A DNA stretch of 64,000 nucleotides from Ditylenchus dipsaci (taxonomy: Eukaryota > Nematoda > Chromadorea > Rhabditida > Anguinidae): NCBI GenBank assembly GCA_004194705.1, contig SADC01001393.1, forward strand, positions 1 to 64,000, in the 5' to 3' direction. A program made the position numbers and the translations under genes. Under the pieces are notes generated by a model. The model saw nothing but the letters and a program-made list of their open reading frames with translations, made no database searches and was not told the DNA's origin. Positions 10,812-22,055 of the stretch are shown here, piece by piece; within the stretch, counting starts at the first letter, position 1, and every line of letters starts with the position of its first letter.

Positions 10812-11362
10812 CACTAATGATATCTCACCGGAACACTCAAGTGCAACATCTCAGATTTCTTTTAAGCTCAAACACCCATAATAGAACTTGCTTCTAAAAT
10901 TTTTTTCTTGCCCTCCAAATTGGAGGTGGTGGATTTTATACCTTAAAGATTGAGAGTAAAAAAGACAAGAATTATAAAAAAAATTTGGTTTTCAGAATTT
11001 TTATGTAAATTTCGAAAGATAACTATAACTTTTAAGAAACCTGCACCTAATTTAGCAAACGCCTTAACTTGCAACTTGTAGGGCAACAAAAACTTTTTTA
11101 CAAGCAACTTCTATCATTTATTTTTTACTGAAAAGAAATAAGATGTTAGAGGTGGCTGTTCCAGTGAGATATCGGACATGATTTTGCAAAGCATGACATA
11201 AATTGAACTTCAACACGAAAATCCACCCTAAGTGCAGGATTATATCCACCACCTCCAATTTGGAGGGCAAGAAGTTTTTTTAAAGCAAGTTCTATTATAC
11301 GTGTTTGAGCTTAAAAGAAATCTCAGATGTTGCACTTGAGTGTTCCGGTGAGATATCAAACA
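10812..11362. repeat. Inverted-repeat element (GATATCTCACCGGAACACTC)
   Basis: Arms 10,812-10,950 and 11,228-11,362 are inverted copies that include CAAGTGCAACATCTCAGATT and CCTCCAAATTGGAGG. The second half of the arm contains that smaller palindrome. No coding content. Confidence 0.75.
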
Positions 11363-11689
11363 TGGGTTTAAAAACGACTGAAAATTGGGCTTAAAGACAA
11401 CAAAAGCGACCACACAGCCGACCCAAATACTATATATAGATGGTCTGAACATATGGTATAACGATCTATGGAGTCCTACTTGAAACAAGGTTTGGATAGA
11501 TTTAAGCAGTGGATCATTATCTTCCAACTTCTCTACTCGGGTACCTAAGATACTCAAAAACTTTTACATAGCTAGGTTTATATGAAGCGTTTTTGAAAGT
11601 TTTAAAATAAGGTAAGTACCTCAAGTTTTAGTATCTGCTTTGAAGCTCGCTTCGATAATCACAATTTCTCCTGCCATGACATTAGTCGT
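11363..11689. other. No feature recognised
   Basis: Nothing supportable was seen between two palindromic elements. Confidence 0.5.
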
Positions 11690-12872
11690 TAACACTTAAA
11701 AGCCGGTTGTGCTAATGGGAGCGTTTGTTCAGACTTTTGCGCTGAACAAGGTAGGCGCAAGAAACTTCCGAAAAAATTTCTTTTTTTGCAACTTTTTTTA
11801 GAAATCAATTGATAGACATTGTCAATTTTGAGTTGTTTTAGTTATTTGATTGTATCTTTTTATTCGGAATCAATTTGAAGTGATTTGAAGTGAAGTGAGC
11901 TGAAGTGCTTATCTGGTGCAGAATTTGACAAGCTTTCAAATAAATACAGACTTAGTCAGGTAAATTGCCGTATCACATGCAAAATATTAGCATTTTTCGA
12001 AAACCCCATAAAATACAAAATTTAGTTCATTCTTATAAGCACTAAAAAATCATTGGTATCACCATTTATACTTCAGTGCTTTTACTGCAGCAGAAAGCGC
12101 AGATTCGGCGCATTATTTTGATTCCAAAATAGACAGCAAATCATAGAACAAAGCAGTACCAGGATCACCAAATTGGTTGGTGACCAGGCTTTTCCAGGGT
12201 TAATTCAAATTCGCGCCTTTCTTGGCGTTCTGTATTTTCACGTTTTCTCGAGAAAATTTTTTCTCTTTTTTTTTAATTTGGGGCAGTTAATGTTGAGAAA
12301 AGCTTGAACAGGCGTTGCAACAGTAAAAAGCCTAAAGGTACAGAACGCCAAGAAAGGCGCGAATTCGAATAAACCCGAAAAAAGCCTGGTCAACAATAAA
12401 TTTGATGATCCTGGCACTGCTTTGTTCTATGATTCGCTGTCTTCTTTGGTATTAAAATGATGCGCAGAATCTGCGCTTTCTGCTGCAGTAAAAGTATTGA
12501 AATATAAATGGTGATACCAATGATTTTTTAGTGCTGATAAGAATGAACTAAATTTTGTATTTTATGGGGTTTTCAAAAAATGGTAATATTTTGCATGTGA
12601 TACGGCAATTTACCCGACTAAGTCTGTGTTTTTTTGAAAGCTTGTCAAATTCTGCACCAGATAAGCACTTCAGCTACGCAAAATTGATTCCGAATAAAAA
12701 GATACAATCAAATAACTAAAACAACTCAAAATTGACAATGTCTATCAATTGATTTCTAAAAAAAGTTGCAAAAAAAGAACTTTTTTCGGAAGTTTCTTGC
12801 GCCTACCTTGTTCAGCGCAAATTCTGAACAAAACGCTCCCATTAGGACAAACCGGCTTTTAAGTGTCAAAAG
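11690..12872. repeat. 1.18-kb palindromic element, arms about 570 bp
   Basis: The left arm 11,690-12,258 and right arm 12,305-12,872 are near-identical inverted copies with a loop of about 45 nt. Shared words include AAAAGCCGGTTTGTCCTAAT (one mismatch), GAACAAGGTAGGCGCAAG and TGCAGCAGAAAGCGCAGATT. Differences are largely single-base and homopolymer changes. Confidence 0.85.
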
Positions 12873-13182
12873 TTGAGATTAGGGATATAATTGATGCTCG
12901 AATTAGTCCTCGAGCCTTCAAACTGCGACAATATTAGCCGTAAAAGCCTCAAAATAGTCTGTAAAATAAAACGATTTCAAATTGGCGCTTCAAATAGGCG
13001 TAAAATAGGCGTAAACGCCTAAGTTAGGTGCGATTTTCAAATAGCCGTACGCCTATTTTACGCCTAAGCGACGCCTATTTATAGGCGTAAAAATGCCTTT
13101 ATTTTACGCTATTTTTGACCATATAGGGTGTCTGCAGTTCCTGCAGTTAGGGAGGCAGATAGCAGAGAAATAAGAGACAGGC

Positions 13183-13470
13183 CTGGGGCGACCCGATAGC
13201 TCAAATGGTTAGAGCGCCGACTTGCAAGGAGGATATCGTGGGATCGCACTTTTTCCCAGGCCTGTACAAAAGCCGTACGCGGCACCGGCGTACGCTTACT
13301 GTTATAAAGCGTTGGCGTACTGTGAAAGTCGGTCATTGGTTCGATTCCGATTCGAAGCAGTATTTTCCTTGGCTTTTACTAAAACACGACATTTTAATTC
13401 TCGTTTGAATTTGACTGGTACCCGCCTTTCAAAGTATGTCCATCGGCGACAAGCATGCCCCCTTAAAGGG
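13183..13470 (+). repeat. tRNA-derived SINE, copy A (tRNA-Ala-like head)
   Basis: The head has an RNA polymerase III A-box inside TAGCTCAAATGGTTAGAGCG (13,197-13,216). An anticodon-loop-like CTTGCAA follows, which would read UGC (Ala). A B-box GGTTCGATTCC lies at 13,338-13,348. The A-B distance of about 130 nt and a broken anticodon stem rule out a functional tRNA. The tail holds TTTGAATTTGACTGGTACCC and ends near GCCCCCTTAAAGG. The tail recurs at 40,005-40,095, 52,785-52,860 and, inverted, 5985-6058. Confidence 0.75.
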
Positions 13471-13930
13471 AGGGTGAAAGCTGTTAAGGAGATAGTCTCG
13501 ACACGAAAGGTCTACTCCAAGTTTTGTGTTTTTTAAATGTAATTTCACAGCCATATTTTGTCGAAAACTTGGTGTTGCAATGTCGGACAAAGTTTTGCAA
13601 AATTCAAAGTTAGATTGGCATTGTCAATATCAGAAATTCAATTTTTTTTTAGAAAATGCACTTAAAATTGAAATGAAAAAAGGAGAAACCAACAAAAAGG
13701 TTGGTTAGTCTTATATTGCATTTCAATTTTGGGTTATTTTTTGAAGGAATTTGAAATTTTGATATTGATGATGCTGATCCAACTTTTGATTTAGCACAAG
13801 TTTGTTTGAGATCGCAACATCGAGTTGTCGATAAAATATGGCTCTAAAACCACATTAGAAAAACACAAAACTTCGATAAATCCTTTCGTGTCGAGACTAT
13901 CTCTTTAACTGCTTTCCCCTCCTTTAAGGT
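13459..13930. repeat. Palindrome joined to the SINE tail (CTCGACACGAAAGG)
   Basis: Arms 13,459-13,600 and 13,790-13,930 are inverted copies containing AGATAGTCTCGACACGAAAG. A half copy follows the SINE at 40,096-40,312, so the SINE tail and this palindrome are repeatedly adjacent. Confidence 0.7.
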
Positions 13931-14147
13931 AACAGGTGGTGGTGCCCAGTTGGTGGTACTCAAAGTTGAGGTATCTAGTATCTGAAAATTTCAAAATGTG
14001 ATAGAGGCGCCGATAGGCGCCTGTTGCACCCTTCATATAAAATGTTTCCACCAAATTCTCTTTTACTCCCAATTTCAGAGCCTGCCCTCTCAAGTCTAAA
14101 AGGGCTGTGTTTTCTAAGTCTCAACTCATCCTAACCCTAAATTTATT

Positions 14148-17100
14148 ATGAAGAAGTTCAGTCTAAACCTCTGGTCTCATCAGGATGGCAAGAAGAAGAA
14201 TTCAGGCGGTGTTGTGCCTGCCGAATCCGCTGTTATTGACGGGTGGACGGTGAGGTGGGCTCGATTTTCTTTCTAACAAAACAATCTCATCCAAAATGTA
14301 TATTTCAGGCAGGCCAGCACCCCGCCAGAAGATATTTCGGAATCAAGTCCTATTTGCACCAGTTCTACCTGGCCTCGCCACCAATCCATTTGCTGATGAA
14401 CTGGAAGCACCTTCAGGTGGAGGCGCTTGGTATCTTTTGCCTCCGCCTCCAGCTCAACGAATGGGCTCTACATTTGCCGCCTGCTCACTGTGCTCGGCCT
14501 ACTACTATTGCTGGGAGGTGCCACGGGCATTATTATCGGCTACTGCTGGCCGCCAGCCAATCATTGGAGCAGTGGAGGCACAATTGAGACATCACTCATG
14601 AGAATCGCTATTGATCAGGTGGGTGGATTTTAAAGGTGAAGCAGGAGATTGTCTAAGTAGTAATTTATATGTACTTTAGGACGGGCTCAAACGCTTTTTT
14701 GTTTTTTTTCTAATCAACTTAGAAAGTATTGATTAACAGGGGGCTGGCATTTAGTTTTGCCCTTAATTACTGAAAAATTCCCCTAATTCGTTGAAAAATG
14801 CCCCCTAATCAGAAATTGAATTTTTTCTTAATTTTTACTTTTATTTTTCAAATTTTTTCAACAATCATGTAGCCCACAATCTCAGATTTCTATCAAGCTA
14901 TCAAACTCCACTGAATCATTTGAGGAATGTAAAATTTAGGGGTTTGAAAAAATATGATATAAAAATTTTCCTCATTCTAACCCTAAATCTATACATTTCC
15001 GTGATTATTCGATAGCATTTGATAGCTCGTTAGAAAGCTGAGATCCATGGCTACATGACGGTCAAAATTTTTTTTGAAAAATAAACGTAAAAATTTAGAA
15101 AAAAAAAACTTTCAATTTCTGATTAGGGGGTATTTTTCAGCAAATTAGGCGCTATTTTTCAGCGAATTAGGGGCATTTTTCAGTATTAGGGGGCAAAATT
15201 AAATACTACCCATTACAGGGTGTCCCAAAAAACTAAAGCATTTTTTCAAACAAAGATTTTGTGACATTGTCTTTTATCCTTAAATTTTTTAATATTTTTC
15301 AGTTGACCACCCGTTTTGTAGCTGACATTTTCAGCTACAAAATGAGTGGTCTATTTAGAAAAAAAAATTATAAAACTCATGGAAAAAACAATCCCGCAAA
15401 ATCTTTGTTTGAAAAAATGATTTAATTTTTTGGGACACCCTGTATGGTTGCCATGTCCTGGAGTCCAGCCTGTTTTTCGCCTTGGTCACCCTGTTGATTT
15501 TTGGCTTGTACTCAGGCTTAGAATAAGCCAGAACAGGCTAGGACAAGTGTTAATAGATAGCGCAACAAAACTAAACAGGGTACGTCAACAGTCACGATAA
15601 GGCAAAAAATAGGCTGGATGATGCCGAATAGTTTTAGAAAGGTTTAAGTTATTAAAATCCTTAACAAATTAACTTATAAAAACTGAAATATCTTCCAATA
15701 GCTCCATCAATCTATCACTAAGCTCAATAAATACAACCAACAATTTAGGATGAAGACGGCAACTTTTATATTCCACCTGAGAGATTCACCGAATTTGCGG
15801 GATCCTATGCACAAGTGGAAAATTACAGGTATTTTTCATCCAAGGAACTCCAAAATAACCCTTCAAACTTACCAATTTTATCAGGGTTCTGTGTGTTTGC
15901 TATGGGAGCTTCTTTAATGGCTCTTGGTTTGCTGGTGCCTACTTGTGCTCAGTGCATGGGAGGAGGCAGTGGTCGACTAGCCGCATTTGCTTCAGAAGAC
16001 AACACTCCCAATGAGCCACCGATCCGAATCTACCCAGCAGCTGGAAACAAGTTCAAAGTAGTGCCTGCCAAGTACACTGGAGGTCACAAAGTGAGTTTTA
16101 GGAAGTTTCGGCGCTACTGTCATATACCCCCCCCCCCCCCAATCGACTTTTTGGGAGTGTCTAAAAACCATTTTTATACAATAATCTAGCTATGAAAAAG
16201 ACCAGAAAAGTAATTTTAAAATAGATTAAGGGCTGTATTGGGAGGTGAGGGGAATAATACAGGGGCCACTTTATTTTTGGCTGCTTTACCATGTTTTTCA
16301 ACTCAGGCCGTGGCAAAAATAGACTCTATATGCATTTTATGATCAAGTGTACTTCTCGGAATCATGTCTAAGGTAAGTGCGTGCGCGCATCTCTAACTCT
16401 CAAGCCCCTTCGGGGGCGCAGGGGGCTTGGGGCTTGGAGTTGAGATGCGCACACCCACATACCTTAGACAGAAATCACCCGAAAGCGACTCTGGATGCAT
16501 GAATAATGCATGCCAGAGTTATTTATGCGGTAGGCCCCAGTATTCAAAACTATGTTCGACATCTTTGTTTTTATACCGACGAGCATTTCCCCTCGTTTTA
16601 CAAGGCTAGGCCAGAACCCAGCATCCAAAAATCTAGCCTAGCACTCAAAAAGTGCTAGACTTGACACGGGAAGGACGGATTGTGATGTTGTGCGATCCTG
16701 ACTCAGAATTTCACGCTGAACACGGTGGTGCGGGTCCTTTGCGCTTCAATGACGGGTCAAGTAGGTGAGAAGGGTCCGGAAGATTACAAGTTGTTGATGG
16801 TCAAATCCAGCTGGATACCCATAGGTTTTCAATTGGTGCAGCATGATTGTCAAACTAGACCCATGCTTATGATATGCTTAAATGACCGCCAGAAGTTCAG
16901 CTTTCTAATACTACTAAACATGTGCTGTTTTCATCAGTGAAGTATGCATAAATAACCACTTGTTTATTAGGGTAGGGATTTTCAAAATGTTCTAGTTTGA
17001 CTTTCTACAAGCCATAACTTTGTGCAGAGACAACATATAGCTAGATACTTAAAAACAAAAAAAACAACCAGAATCTGACGGTTTTTTTGACATGAAACCA

Positions 17101-19885
17101 CAGCAATATTTTGTCATACAATTGTGATAAATTAAACAAAATTAATAAACAAGTTGCGAGACGAATTTCCCGTAGCTTTTTTTCTGCTGGTAAAACCTTA
17201 ATTTTACTCCAGATCGTGTTTAGCGTGGTCGATTTACTTATAAAGCTGCTTTAAAAAATTTTAAAATTACTGTCAAATTTTGAATTCCGCTCAAAACAAT
17301 AAATATTTGATTTTCGAATTCGAATATTTATTGTCTTGAGCGGAATTCAAAATTTGACAGTAATTTTAAAATTTTTAAAGCAGCTTTATAAGCAAATCGA
17401 CCACGCTAAACGATCTGGAGTAAAAATTAAGGGTTTTATCAGCAGAAAAAATGTTCAATTTATCACAATTGTATGACAAAATATTGCTGTGGTTTCATTA
17501 CGAAAAAAACCGTCAGATTCTGGTTGTTTTTTTGTTTTTAAGTATCTAGCTATATGTTGTCTCTGCACAAAGTTATGGCTTGTAGAAAGTCAAACTAGAA
17601 GATTTTGAAAATCCCTACCTAATAAAAAGTGTTATTTATGCATACTTCACTGATGAAAACAGCACATGTTTAGTAGTATTAGAAAGCTGAACTTCTGGCG
17701 GTCATTTAAGCATATCATAAGCATGGTCTAGTTTGACAATCATGCTGCACCAATTGAAACCTATGGTATCCAGCTGGATTTTGACCATCAACAACTTGTA
17801 ATCTTCCGGACCCTTCTTCACCTACTTGACCCGTCATTGAAGCGCAAAGGACCCGCACCACCGTGTTCAGCGTGAAATTCTGAGTCAAGTTCGCACAACA
17901 TCACAATCCTTCACACCCGTGTTAAATGCAATTCGCGAGGTCCACCCCGCGATCGCTTGGTCCATTCTAAGTACTTATACTTTTGCCTGCACCACGAATT
18001 CCTGGGTTTGTGAGTGCCCTTAGACGTTAAGAGAATTAATACTATAAGGATCCCAACCATCTCGAAAAAGTGGCCCTGTTTATTCCTACCCCTCCCTATA
18101 CAGCCCGTTATCCCTTTAAAATCGCTTTTCTGGTCTTTTTATGGCGAAATTATTGTATAAAAATGGTTTTTAGGCACTTCTAAAAAAGTCGGTTTTTGGG
18201 CAGGGGGGGGGGGTATATGACAGTAGGTCGATTTTGGGGGTTATATTACGGTAGCGCCGAAGTTTCTTAAAGGGGCATACCACACTGCAAACTATTTTTT
18301 ATATCCAATTTTCTAAGGAAATTTTGTATATTAGGATGCCCAGAATAAAACTTTTTAGCTTAAAAGAAACAAAAAAAAGTGCCACGAAATGTCCTTTGAA
18401 ATTTTTGAGACTACAAATCTCGAAAATTATATAGGGGGAAATGCCCGAAATTATATAGTCCGGCATTTCATAATAAATGCCCATATGTCCATACGCCAAC
18501 GTTATTTTAAAGTCAACTTTTTTCAAATGTTTGTTGTCTTGAAAAAAATTAGATTTTGACAGGAAATTCAATTTTGAAGAAAAGTTTCATAAGCACATCG
18601 ACTATGCTAAACGCAAATCCGGTGTCAGGATTTTAATTTTCCCCAGCGGGGACGTCAATTATTTGCTGTATTCTCGACATGCTCAACCTGATTTTTCAAA
18701 TGTTTTGCCAAATGTGATTCGTCAGTCTAGTTGGAAACATAGCGGGGGCCGCCGTCCGTTGCCGTCCTAATTTTTTTTATCGACGTCCTGCATTTTTACC
18801 AAATGTTTAATAACGGAACGCTTTTTTTTATTTTACATCATATGATGAATTTTTATTTTTCTACCTTATTTTGGGTGACCGTTCAGGTTGCTTTTTACTT
18901 TTAGTTCAAAAAAAGGAAGTCGTCCTAATTTTACATGAAAATTTCAAAAAAAAAGGAGAAATTAGGATGGCACCATATTTTCGAGCTAAAAATGATAGAA
19001 AACCTGGACGATCACCCAAAATGAGGTGAAAAAAAAAACTGACTAAATGATGTAAAATAAAAAAAGCATTTCGTTATAAAATATTGGTGAAAATGCAGGA
19101 CGGCGATGAAAAAAAATTAGACGGCGACGGACGGCAGCCCACTATGGTCGGAAACATCGCAAGGATTCCGATTTTATTGATTTTTTGCAATCGACAAAAC
19201 TTTTGCCAGTAAGACCCGTGACGCTCTCTATAAGATAAACCGACCCTAGTATAGAATACCTCCCCACACCCCCAAATTTTTCCTTCGAAAAACTTAAGTA
19301 AAGACTACCCAAATTTATGTCCCAGACCACGAAAATATGCGTAAACTCTTTATTAGTCACAACTTCCGTACGCTGGCCTACCCCAAGCCTAAGGGCTAAA
19401 CTTGTTGTTTGCAATGGTAGTTACAGCAATTTAAAAGGTCGGATTTTTAGGGGGGGTTTCTATACTAGCGCCGATAAACCTTTTTAAGATTTAGGTGTAT
19501 CTTAAAAAAGCGTTGCGGGTCTTACTGGCAAAACTTTTGTCAATTGCAAAAACGGTAAAGTCGGAATCCTTAGGATATTTCCGACTAGACTGACGAATCA
19601 CATTTGGCAAAAAATTTCAGAAATCATGTTTAAAATTGTCGGACCCAAGGCGGGAACGAACTTCAGGAGTGTATCTTATAGAGAGCGTCGACTGTACTTA
19701 ATAAATCAAAACATTCAACCACAATCATTTTCCAGATCTCTCCAACCAGTGGTCCAGTGCCAGTCATGGAAGAGATAGCCAAGGTGCAGCCTGGCAGCAA
19801 GAAGGCAAGTCCCAGTGCCTCTCCCTCTGCCGATGACCTGCTGTTCACTGGCAACAATGACTCGCAGCCGTTGTTAAAACGCTAA
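14148..19885 (+). CDS. Neurensin-family vesicle membrane protein
   Basis: Neurensin/TMEM74-family proteins are small vesicle proteins with two membrane spans. Exons: 14,148-14,249 (starts MKKFSLNLW), 14,309-14,618, 15,749-16,090 and 19,736-19,885. The second exon has YFGIKSYLHQFY, matching the family's YGVRSYLHQFY. The first span is TVLGLLLLLGGATGIIIGYC and the second GFCVFAMGASLMALGLLVP. The C-terminus ends SQPLLKR, as in neurensins (VQPLLxx). Exon 2 uses three frames in turn (YLHQFY, then NPFADELEAPSGGG, then the first span), each step fitting one lost base. In exon 3 a 56-nt GT..AG segment (15,829-15,884) looks like an intron but removing it breaks the frame; keeping it leaves the frame open. 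Predicted length about 300 residues, longer than vertebrate members. Introns 2 and 4 are filled with palindromic elements. The family call is good; exact exons are approximate. Confidence 0.8.
14735..15205. mobile_element. Palindromic MITE in neurensin intron 2 (GCCCCCTAAT ends)
   Basis: Both ends carry repeated GAAAAATGCCCCCTAAT words in inverted orientation. The core (about 14,870-15,055) has ATCTCAGATTTCTATCAAGC facing its inverted copy. The core recurs in the palindromes at 22,056 and 34,672, which have different ends. Non-coding. Confidence 0.75.
15216..15444. mobile_element. mariner-type palindromic MITE
   Basis: The ends ACAGGGTGTCCCAAAAAA / TTTTTTGGGACACCCTGTA are inverted and flanked by TA. 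Arms of about 110 bp meet at TGTAGCTGACATTTTCAGCTACA. The end sequence is typical of mariner-derived MITEs. It lies in neurensin intron 2. Confidence 0.8.
16360..16475. repeat. UUCG-capped hairpin module, copy 1
   Basis: It reads from CTAAGGTAAGTGCGTGCGCG through CCCCTTCGGGG to GAGATGCGCACACC and CATACCTTAGAC. The two halves form an almost complete hairpin of about 45 bp capped by a C(UUCG)G tetraloop. Both outer edges contain a consensus 5' splice site, AAG|GTAAGT on plus and AAG|GTATGT on minus. Further copies: 21,345-21,425, 31,685-31,800, 35,878-35,968, 53,833-53,955 and 60,478-60,595. Confidence 0.8.
16660..17935. repeat. 1.28-kb nested palindrome with TTCAGCGTGGTCGATTTGC-type module
   Basis: The near-perfect inverted repeat is centred near 17,305. 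Ends are CACGGGAAGG / ACACCCGTG, with TCAGAATTTCACGCTGAACA just inside. Near the centre TAAAGCAGCTTTATAAG and GCGGAATTCAAAATTTGACA occur on both arms. Relatives with the same internal module: 23,395-24,760 (inside the big palindrome), 40,975-41,935, 46,915-48,215 and 51,675-52,490. Confidence 0.85.
18650..19697. mobile_element. pogo-type MITE, interrupted twice, in neurensin intron 4
   Basis: The right end GAGAGCGTCGACTGTA (about 19,680-19,696) and the inner words GATTCGTCAGTCTAGT, GGATTCCGATTTT and GGCGGGAACGAACTTC belong to the pogo MITE family. One arm is split by the palindrome at 18,738-19,148. The middle (about 19,245-19,480) holds further foreign sequence with an ACTAGCGCCGATAAACC word. 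The left terminus was not resolved. Confidence 0.55.
18738..19148. repeat. Palindrome inserted in the pogo MITE (GCCGTCCG words)
   Basis: Arms 18,738-18,935 and 18,945-19,148 are inverted, with CCGTCCGTTGCCGTCCTAAT at the left end and the matching GACGGCGACGGACGGC at the right. The host MITE words GTCTAGTTGGAAACAT and TGGTCGGAAACATCGC are split by it, which proves insertion. Confidence 0.75.
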
Positions 19886-19976
19886 AACCGAAAATACCAT
19901 TTGGCAATCCATGATACCATATTATTACCTACTTAATATATTTTGGCCATTGAGGAGTGTGTGTGCATGAGCATGA

Positions 19977-19982
19977 AATAAA
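19977..19982 (+). promoter_or_regulatory. Poly(A) signal AATAAA of the neurensin-like gene
   Basis: A canonical AATAAA 92 nt after the stop codon, followed by a TGTGAACTTTTCTG GU/U-rich stretch. It supports 19,736-19,885 being the last coding exon. Confidence 0.75.
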
Positions 19983-19999
19983 GCAATTGTGAACTTTTC

Positions 20000-20640
20000 T
20001 GAGAGGCTAATGCAATCATCCAATTAGTTGGGGTGGGTGTAGAACAGGCTGAGGAACAGCGGAAGAAGAAGAAGCTTTGGGTTGACTAGATGTTTCATGG
20101 GAATCAGGGAAATCCATCTTGTTTTTGTTGGTAACCATCTGATTAATTAAAGGGGATGGATTGTGGATGGTTTTCTCCTTTCTCTTTTCTCGTCTTCCTT
20201 GACTTTATTATCACGAGCGGAAATTCTTCCTTGCAATAATATTTTCATAGATTTTCAATTGGCTTGGATGCACTCGTTTTGTGCGAGTATTGATCATGAA
20301 AATTGTATAGTTTTTGGTTTGGGTGTACCGTATTATCTCTAGAAGAGCCCTTGCTCGAATAGAGCCACCTCTTTCAATTTTGATATTTTTCAGAACATTT
20401 TTACGAGCCATTTTTTGCGCTTTCTTAGTTCATACCAGTTCTGCAGATTCCGCTCTTTCTGTTTTGGATTTACATCCGAAAAATCTCAATTTTTCACAAT
20501 TTTTAGAGGTTGGAAAGTTAAGCTTGAGGGCCTTTATCGGAGAAATACGGTACCTTATATTGAGAATTTTAGGTTGGTGACTTTGGTGTTTCAGTAATCA
20601 TTAAATATTGGGACTTTGCGAATTTTATCTCTGACCCGAA
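20000..20640. other. Gene-flanking sequence, no gene recognised
   Basis: Downstream flank of the neurensin-like gene. About 20,000-20,170 is unique-looking, with GAAGAAGAAGAAGC and a TTAATTAAAGGGG word. No exon with splice sites is supported. Confidence 0.4.
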
Positions 20641-20790
20641 TCCGGTGAACAGATAGTTCGTGCGGTCCAATTCGGTCCAAATCTTTTATCTCCAAATAAC
20701 CAAATTTATTTTTTAATTATAAAAATCGACCAAAAAGATTCGGACCGATCTTTCGGTCCGAATCTAAGATTCGGACCGGGAATGAACCGG
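20640..20790. repeat. Local repeats of CGGTCCGAATC
   Basis: Several direct and inverted copies of GGTCCGAATC / GATTCGGACC lie within 150 bp. They probably belong to a small foldback element. Confidence 0.5.
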
Positions 20791-20819
20791 AAATATTCCC
20801 GCGAATATTTCCATCACCC

Positions 20820-21250
20820 AACCTATTTTTTATCCACCATCCGTAATTCTAATAGTTTAGATTCTGGACTTTCAGCTCCACGAAAAATCTTGTCAGAAAA
20901 ATAAGTATTTCTAATTTCCTGCGGGCCAAAGTTTTTAATTTTTATCTTCAGAAATTTTGGCAAAGATTTTTAAAAAGAAATTCTTTTTGTGATTTGAATG
21001 TCTTATTGCCAAGGTTAAGTACTCAAAACAAAGCTGCAAATCTTAGCTTTCTTTTAAACGCTCAATGTTAGCAATGAGAAATTCGAAACCTGAAAAAATT
21101 CTGTTTAAAAATTTTTGCCAAAATTTCTGAAGAAAAAAATTAAAAACTTTGGCCCACAGGGAATTTCAAATACTTATTTTTCTGACAAGATTTTTTGCGA
21201 AGCTGGAAGCCAGAATCTGAACTTTCAGAATTACGGATGTGGGTTAAAAC
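20820..21250. repeat. Palindromic element (CCATCCGTAATTCT ends)
   Basis: Arms 20,833-21,020 and 21,045-21,242 are inverted, sharing ATCCGTAATTCT, AAATCTTGTCAGAAAAATAA and GGGCCAAAGTTTTTAATTTT. Confidence 0.8.
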
Positions 21251-21289
21251 TCGGAAATTTTTAAATAAAATCATTAAAATTGAAGAAAC

Positions 21290-21795
21290 GGCGCTACTGT
21301 AATATACCCCCTCGACCCAAAAAAACGCTACTGTAATATACCAACTGCGCATCTCAACCCAAGTCCCCTGCGCCCCGAAGGGGGCTTGAGAGTTAGAGAT
21401 GCGCGCACTCACTTACTTAGACATGATTCCGAGAAGTACACTTGATCATAAAATGCATATAGAGTCTATTTTTGCCACGGCCTGAGTTGAAAAACATGGT
21501 GAAGCAGCTAAAAAAAAGTGGCCCCTGTATTATTCCCTCACCTCCCAATACAGCCCTTAATCTATTTTAAAATTACTTTCTGGTCTTTTTATGGCGAAAT
21601 TATTGTGTAAAAATGGTTTTTAGACACTCCTAAAAAAGATTTGGGGGGGGGGGGGTGGTGTAATATGACATTAGGTCCGATTTTGGGGAGGGGGGGGGGC
21701 TGGGTATGTTACAGTACTTTTTGTTGCGGGGGTGGTTTGGATGAGTGGTTGTGGTGGCTTTGGGGTATATGACAGTAGCGTCGAAAAAACAGTTA
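21290..21795. mobile_element. GGCGCTACTGTAATATA-family element with hairpin module copy 2
   Basis: The left end GGCGCTACTGTAATATACCC and right end GGGGTATATGACAGTAGCG match the 16,104-18,275 family. It holds only half of the UUCG hairpin module (21,345-21,425), followed by TGCATATAGAGTCTATTTTT, so one arm has been deleted. G-tracts at about 21,640 and 21,700 are part of the end sequence. Confidence 0.7.
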
Positions 21796-22055
21796 TTTTT
21801 AAGAAAAACTAACATACTGAAATTTGGTTAAATAGGGATAATATTGGCTCCGTTTTCCTGCTTTGACAATCGTCATATAGGGCTGACTCTCAGCTTCATT
21901 TTTAGGCTAAACATGGCCAATTAAGTGAAAAAAAGGTTATATAATTCCAATAATTGAGCTCTACGTCCAATTAGTCATGAATGAAGAAATTTCAAAAAAA
22001 ATCTAATTTTTGTCCTGACAGGAAAATGCGATTCCAGCAATTTTCGTGAATTTAA

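Larger units (their letters stand above)
6136..13143. repeat. Large foldback made of ATTTTACGCCTA words, split by insertions
   Basis: The left arm is in two pieces (6136-6258 and 9466-9560). The right arm is continuous (12,912-13,143) and is the reverse complement of the two joined pieces. Both arms carry repeated AATAGGCGTAAAATAGGCGT-type words, and the outer ends share GAACTGCAGACAC. The split in the left arm is exactly where the 3.2-kb TIR element inserted, so the foldback is older than that insertion. The interior 9560-12,912 contains further elements listed separately. Confidence 0.75.
16104..18275. mobile_element. 2.2-kb palindromic element filling neurensin intron 4
   Basis: The ends are TTTCGGCGCTACTGTCATATA and its inverted counterpart at about 18,250-18,270, followed inward by C/G tracts. 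The arms match over GGCTGTATTGGGAGG and AAAAACCATTTTTATACAATA. The left end begins 13 nt after the splice donor at 16,091. It carries one copy of the UUCG hairpin module (16,360-16,475) and a nested palindrome at 16,660-17,935. Relatives: 21,290-21,795 and, with altered ends, 28,725-28,960. Confidence 0.8.

Noticed and set aside
13183..13260. Possible functional tRNA-Ala gene
   Set aside because: The A-box is good, but the anticodon stem does not pair and the B-box is about 130 nt away. It is a SINE head.
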